From Chondrilla cf. caribensis (lineage: Eukaryota; Porifera; Demospongiae; Chondrillida; Chondrillidae), in contig OZ026556.1 of assembly GCA_964020155.1 (NCBI GenBank), forward strand, positions 957,501 through 975,000: DNA of 17,500 bases. Direction: 5' to 3'. Below are positions 1 through 17,500 of the stretch, one piece after another (within the stretch, counting starts at the first letter, position 1; every line of letters begins with the position of its first letter). Below the pieces are notes generated by a model. The model was given only the letters and a program-made list of their open reading frames with translations. It searched no databases and was not told the origin of the DNA. The translations under genes and the position numbers were made by a program.

Positions 1-69
1 TCCATGTGTCAAGCAATCAGTGAGCTAACTTCCGATATTATTAGATTAGTGACTTGTGAATTTCTGTAG

Positions 70-1013
70 GTGAGGTTGATATTCACATAGCGAGGAATCC
101 AGCCTACATAAGAAGTAAGGCACGCATTGGGATCTCACCATAACTCGCTTGTATATACATACATTCGCACGTATATACAAGCGAGTGTACACACACACAC
201 ACACACACGTTTGAAAATTTATGTACACACAGCTACGCACACTTGTACAGGATGTACACAATGGGAGATTGTGATATCATTCTATAAACTCCGCATTTTT
301 TGCACTACCACAGCTTTGCCCCAGCTACCAGTACAGTGGGGAGATTATATAGGCGCTATTCCACCAGTACTGGATGGTCCGGTAGAGGAGACTAACACTG
401 GATTGGATGGTAGCAGTAGTGATAGTCCAGAGGAATCAGGTCAGATGTGATGAGGACATGAGGTGTAGAGTTCATTAGGTTCATGAACACACCAATACAG
501 CATACACCCAGCATTACAGACTGCATGTGCACCTATATATACAGTAGTTTGACGTATTATTATACACAGCACACTACAAATCCCCTACAAAACCCTATAA
601 AAACCCTACATTCTTCAATTGATATCGCAGTAGTTAACATGTTTATCTTTGATTTCAACTCTAATTACCACAATGATTTTCGAACTTGTGCAGTTGAAAG
701 TGATGTTGACATCATAAGAAATCCAGCCTACATAAGAAGTGAGTCAAGTGATGGGTTTTTGAATCACATACATACGTACATATGCCTTTATATGTACAAA
801 AACATAATATGGATATTATATGTACATTTGCATTACAAACTCACATATTGAATTACTCTCCATCATTCTTCTTTAATAGCATTGCCCCGGCTACCAGTAC
901 AGTGGGGAGATTATATAGACCCCATTTCACCGGTACCGGATGATTCGGTAGAAGAGAGTACCATTGAATTTGGGACTGGCAGTGATAGCCTAGAGAGATC
1001 AGGTCAGGTTTGA
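70..1013 (+). CDS. 3' end of a receptor-like gene: tandem duplicated two-exon cytoplasmic-tail cassette (NPAY / WGDYI)
   Basis: Partial gene; upstream exons lie outside the window. Four exons: A1 70-114, A2 332-439, B1 694-738, B2 898-1013 with TGA at 1011-1013. A1 and B1 each encode a 15-residue segment ending in NPAYIR and share an identical 21-base core. A2 and B2 encode IQWGDYI followed by an acidic, Ser/Thr-rich stretch ending in SG. The A2 acceptor (CTACCAG before 332) is chosen because the alternative upstream CCCCAG in copy A is CCCCGG in copy B. All exons are symmetric phase 1-1, so A joins B in frame. A2 can also read through its donor (G439, then GTCAGA) to a TGA at 448-450. NPxY in a cytoplasmic tail is a known PTB-domain or endocytic-adaptor site; the role here is inferred. 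Copies stay similar for about 60 bases past the stops. The protein family is not recognised. Confidence 0.6.
189..208. repeat. Short (AC)n microsatellite
   Basis: About ten AC units in the intron between exons A1 and A2 of the partial receptor-like gene. Copy B has no counterpart in its equivalent intron. Confidence 0.9.
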
Positions 1014-1100
1014 TGAGAACATGAGGTGTAGAGTCCAAGAGGTTTATGAAAGCACCAATATACAGTAGACCGTAACATACATGTATAATATACGTGCAGT

Positions 1101-1266
1101 GGGACCCCTCTATTGGGGACACTTGGAGACCCTAATATTGGTCCTTATTATAGAGGTGTCCTCAATTCAGAGGTCATTTTATACACTACAGTACTACACT
1201 AGGACACAGAATGGTGTCCTTATTATAGAGGTTTCCAAATTCAGAGGTTTGTAATAGAGGGGTTCC
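1101..1266. mobile_element. MITE-like non-autonomous element with terminal inverted repeats
   Basis: The left end GGGACCCCTCTATT (1101-1114) is mirrored by AATAGAGGGGTTCC (1253-1266), a 14-bp terminal inverted repeat with one mismatch. Inside, a module around TTATTATAGAGGT followed by AATTCAGAGGT occurs twice in direct orientation (about 1143-1173 and 1219-1250). It has no coding capacity. I see no convincing target-site duplication in the flanks (TGCAGT on the left, ATAATT on the right). It could equally be a satellite-derived repeat; family assignment is not possible from the sequence alone. Confidence 0.55.
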
Positions 1267-1444
1267 ATAATTCATTGTAGAAAGCTGTGGTGGATTAATG
1301 AGTTTGGTGGACTAACAGGATATTCATTGGTACTTGTACATCATATTGATACTGGGAAATTGTGGTTGACTGAAGGATTTGGCAAATAAAGCAGTGGCAG
1401 ATTAACAAGAATTCACTGTATACTAGATACTGAACAGTACACAA

Positions 1445-1453
1445 CACACACAC

Positions 1454-1531
<78 letters not shown>

Positions 1532-1553
1532 ACACGCACACGCACACACACAC
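1445..1553. repeat. (CA)n microsatellite
   Basis: About 110 bases of CA dinucleotides on the + strand with a few CG and TA interruptions near both ends, between the partial receptor-like gene and the next gene. Confidence 0.97.
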
Positions 1554-2169
1554 ATGTATATTTGACATAATATCTATTTTACTCCATATTTTCATACAGA
1601 AGACTACATTTGAAGAACACACAGTTACATAATGTTGGTCTCAGGACGTCATGCAGCATGAGTCAGTGTTGGATAGCATGACTAAACAGAATCAAGTCTA
1701 GAGTGTTTTAAAACATACGTATGTACATGGGAAATTAACACATGTATAATCTGTACTGTTTGGATCTACTAATAAATAATTATATATTCATGCATATGCC
1801 TGTAAATTGATCACTTCGGCTCATTAATATATATTCTTCTGACAGACGTGTAGGAAGCTTTACACGTACACACACACCAGGAGTGGCTCAATAGAGAAAG
1901 ACACCGCATGGTGACTGAACCCCCAGGAAATAGCATTAATGTAGATCAGACAACCATATAACTGTGGCAACCACAGCAGAGGAACCAGTTTCACAAGTTG
2001 CACGATTCATAGAGTGTTAGGCATACTGGGGCAAGGTGAATACCGAGTTGATACAGTAGATTAGAAAGAGGTGTTATACTACACCTGGTATCAGTACTAA
2101 TAGAGAAACTAGCACTATCTACTTGACCAGAGCTCGCAGCTTCAAGATCATAGAGCACAGGATTGTAGA
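1554..2169. other. Gene-free upstream region of the receptor gene
   Basis: No gene is supported. Two small perfect inverted repeats stand out: CTGTGG / CCACAG with a 3-nt spacer (1962-1976) and AGGTGT / ACACCT with a 6-nt spacer (2069-2086). Both lie within about 210 bases upstream of the receptor start codon, so they could be promoter or 5' UTR elements, but nothing in the sequence proves this. No clear TATA box was assigned. Confidence 0.4.
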
Positions 2170-4440
2170 ATGACAAGAGTTGACTTGTGGGTGCATTTAG
2201 CTCTCGTTTTCCTTTGGCAAAGTCAGGCACAGGCAGGTAAGCAGGGTGGTTCTCTTGCTAATAGAAACTTGCTGTAACTTGCAAATGTGGGTTAATCTGT
2301 GTGTATAAGATGAGTCCTCAATTGTGAGCACTTTCTGTAGTACAAGTTGTGTCAAAGATACGCTATACTCAGCTAGGCTACTCCATCATGTTGAAAACAC
2401 CATTTTTAGACTGAATACTCTCCTTACAGTGGGATGTGCACCTAGGTTACCAGTACTCAATGAGCAAGATCGGACCAGGTTGAAATACATCCAACCTGAT
2501 AGTCATCAGGGAAGACAGATCATCCTTCCGTCTGCTACATTCCCTGATTGTGGGGAGATCACCAGCTGGAGCATGAAGGGCAGGTGTACTGGAAGAACAT
2601 CACAGGGATTCCAGGCAGAGGTACAGTTACAGGTCTGGAACACAAAAGAGAGCAAAATGACACACAAAAGAAGACAATACCTTAACAGAACAATAACACT
2701 CTCTCAGTGTGGAACAGCAGTTATACAGTTTCAAGGTCTTTCTGGACTGTATTTTTCAAAGGGTAGCTTTCTGGGTGTATTCCTGCCTCCATCCAGCGTC
2801 CCAACCTTTGAGCTAGGCATTACTGGTGAACTAACTTCATATGCTGTGTTCAACGTATCAGAACCTTTGACAAGGATAGGCATATCCCAAACAGTCCAGC
2901 TGGAGGCTCCGCAGATCTCTGTTGAAGGTGAGAAGAATGTATGTATGTACATACACACATAATGTGTGTTCACTTCTGTATGTACACATATGCACATGCA
3001 CACAATGACAAGCATACATGTACACACACATGTGAACGACAAATAAAACTGTCCATCTGTACAACTACGCATGTACACACCAGTAACCTATGTGCGTACA
3101 CACACTTCATTAGCTTCATATATGTACTTACCATAAAGTGACTTCCCGATACAAACAGAACTCACATCACAATTGTTCAAATGAAACAGAGGCATTATGA
3201 ATAAATACAAGTGTCCAGAGTGTCATATACACAGGATGTACAGTCGCACACACGCACACATACATGGACAGGCATATTTTATAATTTTATGATATATGTA
3301 AGACAGAAGACTTAGATGTTGTCTTGACACAGGGAGTGGCACACACACCTGTAGGGATACCGTCCTATCTGGTCGCATAAACTCACCACACCACATCCCT
3401 GCTTGGCTGAGGCAATCATGGAAGTGCGCACACAGGGCATTCACACCTAATGACCCTGGAGGTCATACTTCCTAGGATATCCTTCATTTTTCAATCACTT
3501 TGAAGAATTTCTGTCGTCTGTGTGGCTGCCATGCACAGATGCACATACACACAAGTGCATGCACACATATGTATGTTATACTCTCAGTATATATCACAAT
3601 GGTCCTTTTATCTAGGCTTACATACATACAAACATATGGTGATCTCACATCAGGTTGCAAGATGACCTAAGTATAAATCTGGCAATTTAATTCGGTGGTT
3701 TAACCCATGTACTTTTACTTTTTAACTTTCTACAGTGACAGGATGCGGTTGTGATCTTCCACCCTCATCCCCAAAGAGCCCACAGCCATCCTCACCACAA
3801 CAACTTCATACTGGAATTATCACAGGGATATGTGTGGGTATTGCAATATTAGTGGGGACCATTGCCATAACAGTCATTGCCATAGTTGTGTGCAGAAAAG
3901 TAAGAAAACTGTCACAACTCACTAGAGGTATTTATTTGTTTACAGTTTTATTGAGATTGTTGGTACACAATTTGATTGTAATGTGTTCCAATATCCTCAG
4001 ACCTAAACCAAAATCAAAATGTGAAGCCGGATGGAGAAGATGAAGAGGTATACTACAGTATCCCAATCATCCCCAACCCAGCATATAGTACTTCTTCACA
4101 GTTAACACAGAACATGAGAGGAACATCAAGTCGTGGTCCAATCTCTGTATCAAATTCAACTTGTGCATCGAATGGTACCACCACCGCAGGAACTCAATCC
4201 ACTCAGGATGAGGACAGTACAACGGAATCATACTTACCTATGTCACGTCCGAGAAACCGCAGAAATTCAAAATCAGGATATTTGAATGCAAACAGTACAA
4301 CAGAAAGCAAGGAAGGTACGTATGTGATCTACTCTATTGTTCCCACTTTATGTGCAATTCTCTGTAGTGGCAATATCAAGTACGGTACAAATGCATGCAC
4401 ACACATCATACTGCCATAGGATAACCATACAAACATGCGT

Positions 4441-4477
<37 letters not shown>

Positions 4478-4569
4478 TACTGTTGATACAAATGTATAAT
4501 TTGTATAATTGTGATACGTGTACCCACATATTCTGTAATACATCTACAGATGATTACACCTACATCTGA
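2170..4569 (+). CDS. Single-pass type I membrane receptor-like protein with a phosphotyrosine-motif tail
   Basis: Five exons, 363 residues: 2170-2236, 2430-2927, 3736-3927, 4001-4315, 4550-4569; every intron is phase 1 with GT/AG ends. The start ATG has A at -3 and opens a signal peptide (residues 1-22, ending QSQAQA). Residues 23-188 form one ectodomain with Cys 25, 63, 75, 116, N-glycosylation sites at N108 and N164, and the patterns ITSW, QLQVW and FLGVFLPP. These resemble a domain I recall from many predicted sponge surface proteins. A Pro/Ser stalk (197-211) precedes a TM helix (about 215-240) followed by the basic stop-transfer RKVRK. The tail has Y271, NPAY (278-281), YLPM (330-333), YLNA (346-349) and ends DDYTYI. 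By known motif rules these suit PTB, PI3K p85 SH2, Grb2 SH2 and class I PDZ (T-x-I) partners. No kinase or phosphatase domain is present. The ligand and true family are unknown. Confidence 0.75.
4442..4475. repeat. (CA)n microsatellite in the last intron of the receptor gene
   Basis: About 17 CA units on the sense strand, roughly 75 bases upstream of the terminal exon acceptor at 4549. Confidence 0.95.
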
Positions 4570-4884
4570 GCTTCAATGTCTGAACACAAGAACACACAAC
4601 GTCATCTTCTGAAGTATCCCATATGCTACGTATCACACCTTTGCAAAGCAAACAATGTAACCTTGCATGTATTCTACATGTTTTTTTTACACACACCACC
4701 TCATGTAAGCCAAACATATTATGTACATATAGCTAAGAACATCAGATATCACAGTACAATTTATAGTAATTTACCTTTTTAATATAATTATTGTTCATAA
4801 AAACTAGAGGGCATGTTTTGTAGTGAGGGGATACATGCATGTAGGACAACATGGACACACATGCAAAAACACAACACATAACAC

Positions 4885-4887
<3 letters not shown>
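4570..4887. other. 3' flank of the receptor gene, no gene seen
   Basis: AT-rich sequence with a T8 run at 4680-4688 after the receptor stop codon. It should contain the 3' UTR and polyadenylation site, but no canonical AATAAA on the + strand was found; the position of the transcript end is unknown. Confidence 0.4.
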
Positions 4888-4929
<42 letters not shown>

Positions 4930-4942
4930 ACCCCCCACACAC

Positions 4943-5006
<64 letters not shown>

Positions 5007-5017
5007 ACCCCCCACAC

Positions 5018-5093
<76 letters not shown>

Positions 5094-5100
5094 ACCCCCC

Positions 5101-5145
<45 letters not shown>

Positions 5146-5155
5146 ACCCCCCCAC

Positions 5156-5227
<72 letters not shown>

Positions 5228-5291
5228 ACCCCCCCCCACACACACACACAATCACCCCCACACACACACGCACACGCACACACACACACAC

Positions 5292-5345
<54 letters not shown>

Positions 5346-5354
5346 CACAACACA
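4888..5354. repeat. Large compound (CA)n array punctuated by ATCACCCCC blocks
   Basis: About 465 bases of CA dinucleotides on the + strand, broken six times by an ATCACCCCC block with 5 to 9 Cs (around 4927, 5004, 5091, 5143, 5224 and 5251), usually followed by CACACACGC. The repeated block plus its CA spacer forms a higher-order repeat of variable length (roughly 27-87 bases). Long Thr-His or Cys-Val reading frames across it are artefacts of the dinucleotide. The length is likely variable between alleles and prone to assembly error. Confidence 0.97.
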
Positions 5355-5981
5355 AAACTCACACACTTGAGTGCATGCACATGTAATATACATACCGGAA
5401 CGTACATTATCTATGCTTTCACGGCGGTTGTGCCTGGTCCTTGCTGGTCAACCAGAGGGGTGTCTTGCTAGACATCCGCAGTACTAAGTCCATCACTTCC
5501 TGTTTCTAATTCGATTCAGTATCCGGTTTATCATCGGTTCGATGAGAAGGTCATGCGATATCCCGGGTCACATAAGTACTTTTAGTCTGAACCTAGATGT
5601 CTGTTTCACTTCATAGCGTACCGTATTCCGCAGTACAGTAGAGGAAATCGATTTTAAAGTCTTTTCTGCAAACAGTTCAGCAGTGGTTCGAAAAATCACA
5701 TGCCCTAGGCGTAAATTAATCGCCTGGTGCTTCCTCTTTCCGCCTATGGCGCCTGATAGAGACGGTCCAGCTAGCTAGACTACGTACACACGTGTTTCAT
5801 CCATCCTTACTCGTGAAGGACGTTTCTCAGTCTGTAGAAGATAGTCGACCCCACAATGCAAGAACCTCCTCACCAAAAGCAGGTAGTGTGCGATGATATG
5901 GTTTGAACCTTTGGTGATAATTTATCCACAAAGAATTTTGATTTTGAAAACGAACACCTGTTTCTCTCTCGCTAGGAGTTT
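5355..5981 (+). promoter_or_regulatory. Probable EIF3L promoter and 5' leader, repeat-poor
   Basis: About 620 bases with almost no microsatellite sequence, in contrast to both sides. Two features could define the transcript start. A pyrimidine tract CTTCCTCTTTCC at 5730-5741 resembles the 5' terminal oligopyrimidine (TOP) motif known from translation-factor mRNAs. The sequence TTTCTCTCTCGCTAG at 5961-5975, six bases before the ATG, looks like a splice acceptor. It could pair with a donor CAG/GTAGTG at 5883 to give a 93-nt 5' UTR intron. An inverted repeat AGGCG / CGCCT brackets 5707-5725. None of these is proven. Confidence 0.4.
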
Positions 5982-11032
<5,051 letters not shown>

Positions 11033-11955
11033 TTTGAGTCTTATTGTAGTCCAACAACTATTTCTAATTTAATGTGTCACTTAAATTTAATGTTTGGTAA
11101 TATATTATTAAGTCATAAGAGAGAACCACAGATACACATTATAATCTAAAGCAACCAGTTATATAAAATATGTCACTTTAATTAGTGTTATAAATCATTT
11201 GGCACTTTGTGACTTGGCTCAAGTCTGCTCAAGTCCATGTGTGAATCATGCAGTGTTATTTCCACAAGATTTGACTATGGTGTGTGCATGTGTACACTGT
11301 AATATATGCTACAGTATGTCGACATACACTGAACTAGTTGGACTTTTATTAGTACTCTTCCCATATATACGTACGTACCTTTTAAATACAACGTATATTA
11401 TGTATAAATTGCATGTACGTATTATATTATACTCTGCAAATTCATAAAAAGGATCATTGGACAGTTTGTCACCGTCCAATTAAGAACTGGTTTCATCTTT
11501 GAATTACTAGATCCGATCTACTATACAGTCAGCAGCATTGTAAACACACGATGTATGTACTAGCTACACTAATGTATGCATTATGTGTTAAAATTGTCAT
11601 TCTGTCAACTACACAGATGTTGAGGATAATCATTAATCAACAAGTGATAAAATACATGCAATACATACATAGCAATACTTGAAATCACAATATTATGTTA
11701 ACAAGTCCATATGTGAATACACGATTATACGTACAAGATGCCTTTATGATCACATACATAGGTAAGTATAATATTATACGTAGTTATAATGATAAATTAG
11801 AGTTACAATGATAAATTAGGGGCACTACGTGTGTACATACAGTATATTGGTATCGATAAATTAGTGAATTAATGGATGCTAAAACCCAATGAAATGTGTA
11901 TGCACGCACACTTAATACTTAAGTTAGAGTGTTTTGAGCTCTGCAAGGATCCTAT
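11033..11955. other. Convergent intergenic spacer between EIF3L and the helicase gene
   Basis: About 920 AT-rich bases between the two stop codons; it must contain both 3' UTRs and both polyadenylation sites. No AATAAA was found on the + strand; weaker variants such as TATAAA occur near 11189. On the minus strand AATAAA is present near 11345-11350, some 600 bases past the helicase stop. If that signal is used, the helicase 3' UTR would take up much of the spacer. No gene is supported here. Confidence 0.6.
11783..11820. repeat. Two-copy 19-bp tandem repeat
   Basis: Two adjacent 19-base copies of GTTAYAATGATAAATTAGR differ at two positions; a partial third match (GATAAATTAG) occurs at about 11855. 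It lies in the convergent spacer. Confidence 0.85.

Positions 11956-17500
<5,545 letters not shown>

Noticed and set aside
323..331. Acceptor CCCCAG just before CTACCAG in cassette copy A
   Set aside because: Copy B has CCCCGG at that place, and using it shifts the frame to an early stop in both copies; CTACCAG works in both.
2324..2429. In-frame extension upstream of the receptor ectodomain exon
   Set aside because: It lacks a signal peptide. The exon at 2170-2236 gives a good signal peptide, and the acceptor TTACAG at 2429 fits in phase.
4926..5260. Regularly recurring blocks resembling a CRISPR array
   Set aside because: The repeats are short, the spacers are pure CA of variable length, and the context is an animal genome with introns.
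4823..5471. Long open frames of repeated Thr-His (plus strand) and Cys-Val (minus strand)
   Set aside because: They only translate CA/TG dinucleotide arrays, which lack stops in several frames. The same applies to the similar frames at 1295-1622, 6247-6688, 6753-7391, 10642-10911 and 16386-16851.
11199..11447. 82-codon open frame in the convergent spacer
   Set aside because: AT-rich chance frame with no domain, no splice context and no supporting codon pattern.

Overview
This is a window of an intron-rich animal genome. I read four protein-coding loci by following splice sites exon by exon. Organism: the two housekeeping proteins are clearly metazoan-like, introns are mostly 60-500 nt, and the DNA is saturated with (CA/TG)n arrays and with the palindromic tetramers GTAC and ACGT. 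The receptor ectodomain resembles surface proteins I associate with sponges. I therefore infer a sponge (Porifera) or another early-branching invertebrate, with moderate confidence and no species call.

Layout. (1) At 70-1013 (+) lies the 3' end of a gene whose upstream exons are outside the window. It is a tandem duplication of a two-exon cassette encoding NPAY and WGDYI tail motifs. A short inverted-repeat element (1101-1266) and a CA array follow. (2) At 2170-4569 (+) is a complete five-exon gene for a 363-residue single-pass membrane protein. It has a signal peptide, one ectodomain, a Pro/Ser stalk, a TM helix and a tail full of candidate phosphotyrosine motifs. (3) At 4888-5354 is a large compound CA array punctuated by C-runs, followed by about 620 nt of repeat-poor DNA that should hold a promoter. 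(4) At 5982-11032 (+) is EIF3L, reconstructed as 16 exons and 543 residues. (5) At 11033-11955 is a convergent intergenic spacer. (6) At 17500-11956 (-) is a DDX5/DDX17 (p68/p72, yeast Dbp2) DEAD-box RNA helicase. All helicase motifs are in the window; the extreme N-terminus runs off the right edge.

EIF3L (initiation complex) and the DDX5/17 helicase (RNA remodelling and splicing) are housekeeping genes arranged tail to tail. The two left-hand loci look like receptor-type signalling genes, possibly tandem relatives: both use only phase-1 introns in the parts visible and both encode NPAY in the tail.

The observations most worth following are these. The helicase has a 1000-nt intron between motifs V and VI, at what I believe is the old conserved DBP2/p68 intron position, and it holds a cryptic exon with good splice sites and an immediate in-frame stop. 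Sense-strand TG arrays start at or within about 45 nt of the splice donor in nine introns of the two housekeeping genes. The duplicated NPAY exon cassette could give tails of different length. EIF3L intron 8 carries a nonamer-based minisatellite, and intron 2 carries a TG / G-quadruplex / GA composite.
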